In this document: in pieces, positions 35,151 through 42,043 of the stretch
Layout of the letters: each line of letters begins with the position of its first letter
Position numbering within the stretch: the first letter of the stretch is position 1
NCBI RefSeq assembly: GCF_000970345.1
Contig: NZ_LAQU01000036.1
Span: forward strand, 1-42,043
Source: Robbsia andropogonis
Lineage (GTDB): Bacteria; Pseudomonadota; Gammaproteobacteria; Burkholderiales; Burkholderiaceae
DNA: 42,043 nucleotides
Reading direction: 5' to 3'
Program-made: the position numbers and the translations under genes
The notes under the pieces: generated by a model
What the model saw: the letters and a program-made list of their open reading frames with translations, nothing else
What the model was told of the DNA's origin: nothing
The model's database searches: none

Positions 35151-36554
35151 ATGGAATATTTTGATATCGCCGTGATCGGCGCCGGGGCGGCCGGCATGAT
35201 GAGCGCCGCCGTTGCCGGTCAGCAAGGGCGGCGTGTGGTGCTGCTCGACCATGCCGAGCGCATCGGCGAGAAAATCCGGATATCGGGCGGTGGTCGCTGC
35301 AATTTCACGAACCAGGATGCGACGCCGTCGAACTACCTGTCGCGTAATCCGCATTTCGCCCGTTCCGCCTTGAGTCGCTATACGCCCGCCGATTTTCTGA
35401 CATTGTTGCGCCGCCATCACGTGAAGTGGCACGAGAAACATCGTGGGCAATTGTTCTGCGATGACAGCAGCCAGGACATCATCGACGTTCTATTGCGCGA
35501 ATGCGCGACCGGACGCGTGTCGGTGCGGCATCCTGTGCGGATCGCCGACGTTCGCCCAGTAGCGGCTGGCGCATCGTCGGGCGCGGCAGCGGGCGGGCGG
35601 GCGCCAGTCCGTTTCGTCATCGCCACCGATGGCGGGGAGCTGGGCGTCCATTCGGTGGTGATCGCCACCGGAGGGTTGTCGATTCCGAAAATCGGCGCGA
35701 CGGGGTTTGCTTTCGCGCTCGCCACGCAATGGGGATTGCCGGTGGTGACCCCTGAGCCAGCGTTGGTGCCCCTGACGTTCACGTCCGCGCAGTGGTCCGC
35801 GTTTTCAGCGCTTTCGGGGTTGTCGCTTGAAGTGGGAATCACCGTCGTTGATGCGGGTATCCCGGACATCGCATCCGGGACGCGCCGAGGTACACGTGGC
35901 ACGTTCAATGCACCCCCGCGCTTTATCGAGGACCTATTGCTGACGCATCGTGGGCTATCTGGCCCCGGCGTGTTGCAGGCGTCCAGCTACTGGCGCGCAC
36001 CGGGGACATTGTCGATCGATCTGTTGCCAGGCGTGGATGCCGCCGAAGCCTTGCTCGCGCAGAAATCGGGTTCGCGACGGCAACTGGCGACGGTACTGGC
36101 CGAATGGCTGCCTGCCCGACTGGCGAATGCGTGGATAGACGACTGGCGCGGCGATGGTGTGTCCTCCGATACGCATGCAAGTCGTATCGCGAGCAGCGAG
36201 GGACGCGAGGGCGCCTGCGCGCAGGCCATGGGGCTTGCGGCTGACGCACGGCTTGCCGATATCGGGGACAAGGCGTTGCGTGATCTGGGTCGTCGGCTCA
36301 ATGACTGGCGCGTCTTGCCGGCCGGCACCGAAGGGTGGCGCAAGGCCGAAGTGACGCGGGGTGGGGTGGATACAGAGGTGCTGTCCTCCGCGACGATGGA
36401 AGTCAAATCGATGCCTGGCGCTTATTTCATTGGGGAGGCGGTGGATGTCACCGGCTGGCTAGGCGGCTATAACTTTCAATGGGCCTGGGCTTCCGGCGTT
36501 GCGGCGGGACGGGCGGCGGCGGAAAGCGCCGCCGTGGCCGTGGGTCCCGTGTGA
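35151..36554 (+). CDS. BaiN/HI0933-type NAD(P)/FAD-dependent oxidoreductase
   Basis: A 467-residue flavoprotein with the dinucleotide motif VIGAGAAGMMSAA (about 7-19), the family signature KIRISGGGRCNFTN, RGQLFCDDSSQDIIDVL and a C-terminal GEAVDVTGWLGGYNFQWAWASG that closes the FAD site. Family members are often called YhiN or HI0933; physiological substrate is unknown. ATG 35151 is chosen because it places the FAD motif at the very start. Its stop overlaps the probable extended -10 element in front of yqeY. Confidence 0.9.
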   Translation: MEYFDIAVIGAGAAGMMSAAVAGQQGRRVVLLDHAERIGEKIRISGGGRCNFTNQDATPSNYLSRNPHFARSALSRYTPADFLTLLRRHHVKWHEKHRGQLFCDDSSQDIIDVLLRECATGRVSVRHPVRIADVRPVAAGASSGAAAGGRAPVRFVIATDGGELGVHSVVIATGGLSIPKIGATGFAFALATQWGLPVVTPEPALVPLTFTSAQWSAFSALSGLSLEVGITVVDAGIPDIASGTRRGTRGTFNAPPRFIEDLLLTHRGLSGPGVLQASSYWRAPGTLSIDLLPGVDAAEALLAQKSGSRRQLATVLAEWLPARLANAWIDDWRGDGVSSDTHASRIASSEGREGACAQAMGLAADARLADIGDKALRDLGRRLNDWRVLPAGTEGWRKAEVTRGGVDTEVLSSATMEVKSMPGAYFIGEAVDVTGWLGGYNFQWAWASGVAAGRAAAESAAVAVGPV

Positions 36555-36558
36555 TAAC
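36550..36558 (+). promoter_or_regulatory. Possible extended -10 promoter for yqeY-dnaG
   Basis: TGTGATAAC has the extended TGn and GATAAC (4 of 6 to TATAAT). No -35 hexamer is seen. It overlaps the flavoprotein stop codon. Confidence 0.35.
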
Positions 36559-36637
36559 ATAACGCGGCCTGATACCGCGCCGTGAGGGCATGGGTCACCG
36601 GTTTCCGTTGGATTTCTGTTTGCAAGGTGGATGCGCG

Positions 36638-37084
36638 ATGAGCTTGAAGGATCAGATCACGGAAGACATGAAGGCGGCGATGCGCGCACGCGATACCGGG
36701 CGCCTGGGCACGATCCGCCTGTTGCTGGCCGCCATCAAGCAGCGCGAAGTCGACGAGCGGATCACGCTGGACGATGCGGCCGTTACGGCCGTGGTCGAGA
36801 AACTGATCAAGCAGCGCCGCGATTCGATCGCGCAATATACTGACGCCGGGCGCACCGATCTGGCGGAAATCGAGCAGGCCGAGATGGCCGTGCTGGAAGG
36901 GTATATGCCGGTCCAGCTGGATGACGCCGCGATCGACGCGGAAGTGGCGGGTGCGATTGCCGCGCTGAGCGCCGCCGGTCCGCAGGACATGGGTAAGGTA
37001 ATGGGCCGCTTGAAGCCGGCGCTTGCCGGGCGCGCGGACATGACCAAGGTCTCCGCACGGGTCAAGGCCGCTCTGGCCAGTTGA
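36638..37084 (+). CDS. GatB/YqeY domain-containing protein
   Basis: A 148-residue all-helical protein with MSLKDQITEDMKAAMRARD at its start, LLAAIKQREVDER, SIAQYTDAGRTDLAEIEQAE and MGKVMGRLKPALAGRADM, the YqeY family signature segments. It resembles the tail domain of GatB that contacts tRNA, but lone YqeY proteins have no established enzymatic role. ATG 36638 chosen over the frame start at 36590. It lies 49 bases before dnaG, so the two are probably co-transcribed. Confidence 0.93.
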   Translation: MSLKDQITEDMKAAMRARDTGRLGTIRLLLAAIKQREVDERITLDDAAVTAVVEKLIKQRRDSIAQYTDAGRTDLAEIEQAEMAVLEGYMPVQLDDAAIDAEVAGAIAALSAAGPQDMGKVMGRLKPALAGRADMTKVSARVKAALAS

Positions 37085-37133
37085 CTCGGCTGAAGGGTTC
37101 ACTTTTTCCTGGCCCGGTGCCATTGGTTGAGAC

Positions 37134-39209
37134 GTGATTCCGCACGCTTTCCTGCAGGATTTGATCGACCGCGTCGACATTGTCGAAGTGGTGGGCCGCT
37201 ACGTGCAGTTGAAGAAGACCGGTGCGAATTACTCCGGCCTGTGCCCCTTCCATAACGAAAAAAGCCCGTCATTCACGGTCAGTCCGACGAAGCAATTTTT
37301 TCATTGCTTTGGTTGCGGCGCGCATGGAACCGCCATCGGTTTCCTCATGGATCATGCCGGCCTGCCGTTCCCTGAAGCGGTGGAGTCGCTGGCGCAATCG
37401 CTCGGCATCAGCGTGCCCAACGAGCCGGGCCCGAATCAGGGGCCTGGCTATCGAGGAGGCGGCGGTGGCGCATCGCCGAACGATAGTCGGCAGGAAGCGC
37501 GAAAGTTGTCCGATGTCATGCGCGTCGCTTGTGACTATTACCGTGCGCAACTGCGGCAGTCGCCCGTGGCGATCGATTACCTGAAGGGGCGGGGCCTGAC
37601 CGGCGAAATCGCGTTGCGCTTCGGCTTAGGCTATGCACCAGGCGGTTGGCAGAACCTGGAGTCTGCATTCGATGACTACCGCGATCCTCGCTTGGTCGAG
37701 ACCGGACTTGTCATTGTTTCGAACAAGCGTGACGGTCGGGATGTCGAACCGCATGCAGTCACATTGGACCATGGAGCTGGCGGCGCGGAGGCGCGCTCCG
37801 AAGGGTCGCCAGGCGATCTCGACAAGAACGGCGATCCGCACGAGGCGGCACCGCCAGACCGCAACGCACGCCGTTATGATCGCTTCCGTGAACGGATCAT
37901 GTTTCCGATTCGCAATGCTGCCGGTCACATCATTGGTTTTGGCGGTCGCGTACTGCACAAAGGCGAACCCAAGTATTTGAATTCACCGGAAACGCCGCTA
38001 TTCAGCAAAGGTAATGAGTTGTACGGCCTTTTCGAGGCGCGGTTGGCGATTCGCGAGCGTCGTTTCGTGCTGGTGGTGGAGGGCTACATGGATGTCGTGG
38101 CATTGGCGCAATTGGGTTTTCCCAACGCGGTGGCGACACTCGGCACTGCCTGCACGCCTGTACACGTGCAAAAGCTGGTCCGCCAGACCGAGCGCATCGT
38201 GTTCAGTTTCGATGGGGATGCGGCAGGGCAGCGTGCCGCGCGCCGGGCGCTGGAAGCGAGCTTGCCGCACGCGGCGGATAACCGGGAAATGGCGTTCTTG
38301 TTTCTGCCGAACAAGCACGATCCCGATAGCTATATCCGTGAACATGGCGCCGATGCATTTGGCGAGGCCGTGGCTCGTGCAATGCCGCTTTCCGAATTTC
38401 TGTTGTCGGAAATAAGTGGCGACAAGGACCTGAGAACGCCGGAAGGGCGCGCCAAGTCGATGTACGACGCCAAGCCGCTGCTGCAGGCCATGCCGGCGAA
38501 CGCGCTACGCTTGCAGATCATGCATGCGCTGGCGGATCGCCTTGGGGTGTCCGTGGGCGAGGTGGCGGCGTTGTGTGCTGTTGACGCCCGCGCGGTGCCC
38601 GCGCGGCCGCAGGCCCCTCCCGTGTCTGCACGGCGACGCGTTACCGGCAACGAACAGCGCGCATTGCGCAATCTGGTGATGTATCCGCGTATCGCATTGG
38701 CTCTGGACCAATCGGCCCTGGACATCATCGCTGATTGTGCTCAGCATGGGGCGCTCTTTGCAGAGGTGATTACCCATGCGCGCGCGTTGGGTCCACAAGC
38801 GGAATTCCGGTTTTTATCCGATGTCTTGCGCGAGTCCGAATATGCCCCCATGTTCGATGATGTATTCAAGGAAATCCTGCATTACGACGAAAACGTCCGC
38901 GATTTGATGGGTATTGTCAGCACCGGCCGTACCGACGATGCCGACGACGACCAGTCGCTTGTGTCAGCGGCACGACGGGCGGATGCGGCGCGGGAACGCA
39001 TGGAAGCGGCGGAAGCCGGGGCGCAGGCGGAAGTGATGGCGGCGCTGGCGAACATGCGCGTGGACAGCGTGGCGAAACGGCTTGATCAACTGTCCCGTCA
39101 ATCGCCGCTGACACCGGAGCAGATGGCCGAAATGTCTTCATTGTTCCGGTTAATGGCGGAGTTGAAGCAGGCCGCGGCGTCGGGTGCGAACCCGGAAGGA
39201 AGCGCTTGA
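37134..39209 (+). CDS. dnaG: DNA primase
   Basis: Makes RNA primers for replication with DnaB. The 691-residue protein starts with GTG (VIPHAFLQDLIDRVDIVEVV), has the CHC2 zinc finger (Cys37, His40, Cys58, Cys61), the RNA-polymerase domain, the TOPRIM core VVEGYMDVVALAQLG (Glu about 315) and SFDGDAAGQRAARR, and a C-terminal DnaB-interaction domain. Between the segments ending LVIVSNKRDGR and RYDRFRERIMFP lies an extra stretch of about 40 residues (about 203-241), rich in Gly, Ala, Glu and Asp. The ribosome-binding site is weak, which with a GTG start suits low expression. Confidence 0.97.
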   Translation: MIPHAFLQDLIDRVDIVEVVGRYVQLKKTGANYSGLCPFHNEKSPSFTVSPTKQFFHCFGCGAHGTAIGFLMDHAGLPFPEAVESLAQSLGISVPNEPGPNQGPGYRGGGGGASPNDSRQEARKLSDVMRVACDYYRAQLRQSPVAIDYLKGRGLTGEIALRFGLGYAPGGWQNLESAFDDYRDPRLVETGLVIVSNKRDGRDVEPHAVTLDHGAGGAEARSEGSPGDLDKNGDPHEAAPPDRNARRYDRFRERIMFPIRNAAGHIIGFGGRVLHKGEPKYLNSPETPLFSKGNELYGLFEARLAIRERRFVLVVEGYMDVVALAQLGFPNAVATLGTACTPVHVQKLVRQTERIVFSFDGDAAGQRAARRALEASLPHAADNREMAFLFLPNKHDPDSYIREHGADAFGEAVARAMPLSEFLLSEISGDKDLRTPEGRAKSMYDAKPLLQAMPANALRLQIMHALADRLGVSVGEVAALCAVDARAVPARPQAPPVSARRRVTGNEQRALRNLVMYPRIALALDQSALDIIADCAQHGALFAEVITHARALGPQAEFRFLSDVLRESEYAPMFDDVFKEILHYDENVRDLMGIVSTGRTDDADDDQSLVSAARRADAARERMEAAEAGAQAEVMAALANMRVDSVAKRLDQLSRQSPLTPEQMAEMSSLFRLMAELKQAAASGANPEGSA

Positions 39210-39852
39210 ACGGAAGGGCATGCCAGAAAGTGAAGATCCCAATTCATGCTATATAGGCGATATGGTGCTATACTTCGGGTTTACAGTGCTGGTAAAATCA
39301 CAAGCTTGCTGAATAAACCAAAGCAACTACTTGTTTTTACAGAATTTGGCACTATTTAGAACAATGCGGTTGTAGCAAGAAAGATGAACCAGAAACGCAT
39401 GCTGGAACCCCGACAGCCTACAAATCAGGCCGGGTTCTTATAGGCATTGGGCGTGCCGCGGTCCCCCCGTGGCGCATCGAAGGCGTAGCAGGCGCCGCCC
39501 CGCGTTTCCGATATCTGCGAAAGATTTGCCGGCGGGCTTTGGCCTGTGTGGCGTCGTATGCGGCGTGGTCCTCGCCGGTACGGTGACCACGCGGGTCGAA
39601 GCCACTCATCAACGCAACGCGCGGACTGTCTGCGCGCCATCCCGTAAAGCGCGGGGTTGGCGACAGGTCGAGGCGCACGGCAAGTCCGTCACGCGGCGGC
39701 TGACGACGCGTGCGGCGGCACATTTTCGAATGGACGGCACAGCGGTGCGAAGCATTCGGTAAATGGGCGGCTGCAGCGATTCGCGGCACGTGCAACCCAA
39801 GGAACCCAGGGCCAATCGACGTACGCGACAGGCGTATGGAAGGCGGGCCGCT
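39210..39852. other. dnaG-rpoD spacer
   Basis: About 640 bases with no convincing gene. The first 150 bases are AT-rich and hold the probable promoters. A hairpin GCCGCGG / CCGTGGC with one wobble lies at about 39455-39472. The rpoD frame is open back to 39763 and short frames exist on both strands, but none looks like a known protein. Confidence 0.55.
39266..39298 (+). promoter_or_regulatory. Tandem extended -10 elements upstream of rpoD
   Basis: TGCTATACT (39266-39274) and TGGTAAAAT (39290-39298) both fit the extended -10 pattern TGnTATAAT, 24 bases apart. Neither has a good -35. They lie about 560-590 bases before the rpoD start, so the leader would be long. Confidence 0.4.
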
Positions 39853-41931
39853 ATGGCGAACTCCATGAAAAAAACGTTGAACGAAGTGTCCACTGTAGAA
39901 GATGTCGCGGCTGTTGAGGAACCCTCCAAAAGCGAAAAACCGGCATCTCCGACTCCTGCCAAGGCGCGTGATCGTCGTGCGAAAGAAAAGACGCTGCTGA
40001 AGGATGCACTGGCATCGCATCAGCCCGGCACGGCCGAGGAGCTTGAGGAAAGCCGTACGAAATTGCGCGCGCTGATCAAGTTGGGCAAGGAGCGTGGCTT
40101 CCTGACGTTCTCGGAAATCAACGACCATTTGCCTGACGGCATTGTTGAAAGCGATGCGATAGAAGGCATCATCGGCACGTTCAGCGATATGGGCGTGCGC
40201 GTGTACGAGCAAGCGCCCGACGCCGAAACGCTGCTGCTGAACGACAACGCCCCTGCCGCCAGCAGCGATGACGAAGTCGAGGAAGAAGCAGAAGTCGCAC
40301 TGTCGACGGTGGACTCCGAATTTGGCCGCACGACGGACCCGGTCCGGATGTACATGCGTGAAATGGGCACGGTTGAACTGCTCACGCGCGAAGGCGAAAT
40401 CGAGATCGCCAAACGGATCGAGGAAGGCCTGAAGCACATGGTGCAAGCCATCTCGGCATGCCCTACGACGATCGCGGATATTCTCGGCATGGCCGAGCGT
40501 GTGGCGAACGACGAGATCCGCGTGGACGAACTGGTTGATGGTCTGCTGGACGCGGAAGCCGCTGAAGCCGCCGCCAACGAAGCGGAGCTGGCCTCTGAAG
40601 ACTCGGACGACATGGACGAGGAAGAAGAGGAGGAAGAGGACGACGCGGAAGATGACGAAGACGAGGAAGATGGCGACGAAGGGGCGCGCCAGGCATCGGC
40701 GAACGCAGCGCAGCTGGAAGCATTGAAACGCGCTGCGTTGGAGAAGTTTGGCAAGATCAGTACGGAATTCTCGGCGATGCGTGATGCTTACGAGAAGGAA
40801 GGCTATCAATCGCCGGCCTATCTGCACGCGCAGGAAGCCATTCAGCAGGAGTTGACATCGATTCGCTTTACCGCACGTACCGTCGAGCGTTTATGCGATA
40901 CATTGCGTGCGCAGGTCGAGGAAGTGCGCAGCGTCGAGCGCCAGTTGCTGGCTACCGTGGTTGATCGTTGTGGCATGTCGCGCGCGGAATTCATCCAGCG
41001 CTTCCCGGGCAACGAGACAAACCTGGAATGGGCGCAAGCGATCGTTGACGAGCGTCATCCATATAGCGCGGTGCTGGAGCGGAATATTCCGGCAATTCGC
41101 GAACAGCAGCAGAAACTGATCGACTTGCAGGCCCGCGTCGTGTTGCCGCTGGGTGACCTGAAGGAAACGAACCGGCAGATGGCGTCCGGCGAGTTGAAGG
41201 CACGCCAAGCCAAGCGCGAGATGACGGAAGCGAACTTGCGTCTCGTGATCTCGATCGCGAAGAAATACACGAACCGTGGCCTGCAGTTCCTGGATCTGAT
41301 TCAGGAAGGCAACATCGGTTTGATGAAGGCCGTTGACAAGTTCGAGTACCGTCGAGGCTATAAGTTCTCGACGTACGCGACATGGTGGATTCGTCAGGCG
41401 ATTACGCGGTCGATCGCGGATCAGGCGCGGACTATCCGGATTCCGGTGCACATGATCGAGACGATCAACAAGATGAACCGGATCTCGCGTCAGATTCTGC
41501 AGGAGACCGGGCTCGAGCCGGATCCGGCGACGCTGGCCGAGAAGATGGAGATGCCAGAGGATAAGATCCGCAAGATCATGAAGATCGCGAAGGAGCCGAT
41601 CTCCATGGAAACGCCTATCGGCGACGACGACGATTCGCACTTGGGCGACTTCATCGAGGACAGCAATACCGTGGCGCCGTCTGATGCGGCATTGCATTCC
41701 GGCATGCGTGATATTGTCAAGGATGTGCTGGACTCGCTGACGCCGCGCGAGGCGAAGGTGCTCCGGATGCGTTTCGGTATCGAAATGAGCTCGGATCACA
41801 CGCTCGAGGAAGTCGGGAAGCAGTTCGACGTCACCCGTGAGCGAATCCGTCAAATAGAAGCCAAGGCGCTGCGCAAGCTGCGTCACCCGAGCCGTTCTGA
41901 CAAGCTGAAATCGTTCCTCGAAGGAAATTGA
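39853..41931 (+). CDS. rpoD: RNA polymerase primary sigma factor (sigma-70)
   Basis: Housekeeping sigma factor. From ATG 39853 (with GGAAGG about 9 bases before it) the protein has 692 residues. It shows region 1.1 ([25 protein letters not shown]), region 1.2 ([16 protein letters not shown]), the non-conserved region with an acidic run of Glu/Asp (about 250-278), region 2.3-2.4 ([20 protein letters not shown]), region 3 and the region 4.2 helix-turn-helix ([19 protein letters not shown]). ATG 39865 is a possible second start. It follows dnaG by 643 bases and precedes a tRNA gene. Confidence 0.98.
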   Translation: MANSMKKTLNEVSTVEDVAAVEEPSKSEKPASPTPAKARDRRAKEKTLLKDALASHQPGTAEELEESRTKLRALIKLGKERGFLTFSEINDHLPDGIVESDAIEGIIGTFSDMGVRVYEQAPDAETLLLNDNAPAASSDDEVEEEAEVALSTVDSEFGRTTDPVRMYMREMGTVELLTREGEIEIAKRIEEGLKHMVQAISACPTTIADILGMAERVANDEIRVDELVDGLLDAEAAEAAANEAELASEDSDDMDEEEEEEEDDAEDDEDEEDGDEGARQASANAAQLEALKRAALEKFGKISTEFSAMRDAYEKEGYQSPAYLHAQEAIQQELTSIRFTARTVERLCDTLRAQVEEVRSVERQLLATVVDRCGMSRAEFIQRFPGNETNLEWAQAIVDERHPYSAVLERNIPAIREQQQKLIDLQARVVLPLGDLKETNRQMASGELKARQAKREMTEANLRLVISIAKKYTNRGLQFLDLIQEGNIGLMKAVDKFEYRRGYKFSTYATWWIRQAITRSIADQARTIRIPVHMIETINKMNRISRQILQETGLEPDPATLAEKMEMPEDKIRKIMKIAKEPISMETPIGDDDDSHLGDFIEDSNTVAPSDAALHSGMRDIVKDVLDSLTPREAKVLRMRFGIEMSSDHTLEEVGKQFDVTRERIRQIEAKALRKLRHPSRSDKLKSFLEGN

Positions 41932-41973
41932 TGTCCGTTGTGAGCTGATGGCCGATTCGCAGAGGGAGGGCGC

Positions 41974-42003
41974 TTGGAAATTAGGCCTACCCCGTGCGAT
42001 AAT
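41974..42003 (+). promoter_or_regulatory. Probable promoter of the tRNA gene
   Basis: TTGGAA (41974-41979) and GATAAT (41998-42003) with an 18-base spacer, 9 bases before the tRNA 5' end, an arrangement usual for a tRNA gene with its own promoter. Confidence 0.65.
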
Positions 42004-42012
42004 GCGTGCCCC

Positions 42013-42043
42013 GGGCCTCTAGCTCATGCTTGGTTAGAGCAGC
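42013..42043 (+). tRNA. tRNA gene, 5' part only (probably tRNA-Met)
   Basis: The window ends inside the gene. GGGCCTC (acceptor strand), TA, the D-stem GCTC (42022-42025), an 11-base D-loop with TGGTTA, GAGC (42037-42040) and AGC are seen. The anticodon is not in the window. The match of this 5' sequence to elongator tRNA-Met and the position after rpoD suggest Met. Confidence 0.75.

Noticed and set aside
39469-39762. A 97-codon open frame between dnaG and rpoD
   Set aside because: Arg-rich sequence with no family resemblance or clear ribosome-binding site; probably non-coding.
39418-40827. A 469-codon open frame on the minus strand opposite rpoD
   Set aside because: It is antisense to well-conserved rpoD sequence, and its His/Arg/Phe-rich composition reflects the codon bias of the sense gene.

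Overview
The window is a 42-kb stretch of high-GC chromosome from a betaproteobacterium, most likely Burkholderiaceae (Burkholderia sensu lato or a close relative). The evidence is protein-level resemblance (a BPSS1780-type membrane protein, valS with a long Ala/Pro/Ser-rich leader, the dnaG-rpoD block) and the gene order. Nearly all of it is vertically inherited core genome. I see no phage, insertion sequence, CRISPR array or recognisable defence island.

Layout. 1-2134: a small glycine-zipper lipoprotein overlapping a gamma-glutamyltransferase-like gene that is frameshifted and carries an Ala-Ser-Ser repeat. 2268-7378: alaS, a threonine aldolase, a TusA-family protein and a 2-hydroxyacid dehydrogenase, closed by a strong terminator. 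7632-10115: a fused membrane glycosyltransferase (GT2 plus GT39-like halves). 10245-12473 (minus): a TonB-dependent siderophore receptor behind a probable Fur site. 12903-16982 (minus): galU and valS. 17178-19556: a UvrD/Rep helicase, convergent with a BPSS1780-type membrane protein, followed by homoserine kinase and a small exported protein (minus). 22799-27962: AMP nucleosidase, a LOG-family protein and polA, packed almost without spacers. 27987-30109 (minus): a two-domain sulfurtransferase and a Rieske oxygenase. 30674-33717: ispA and dxs (isoprenoid precursor supply) and a strong terminator. 33881-36554: tsaD (minus), divergent from a BaiN/HI0933-type flavoprotein. 36638-41931: yqeY, dnaG and rpoD, a form of the macromolecular-synthesis block, followed by the first 31 bases of a tRNA, probably tRNA-Met.

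The genes serve information processing (alaS, valS, tsaD, polA, uvrD, dnaG, rpoD, tRNA), cell envelope (galU, glycosyltransferase fusion, ispA/dxs for undecaprenyl and quinone precursors) and small-molecule metabolism (thrB, threonine aldolase, amn, sulfurtransferases). The points most worth a second look are the decaying GGT with a low-complexity repeat and altered nucleophile site, the GT2/GT39 fusion, the abutting CATATG divergent starts of LOG and polA, the apparent absence of xseB and rpsU from their usual places, and several strong unassigned hairpins, two of which place a perfect TATAAT in the loop in front of aminoacyl-tRNA synthetase genes. I did not find a clearly new multi-gene system.
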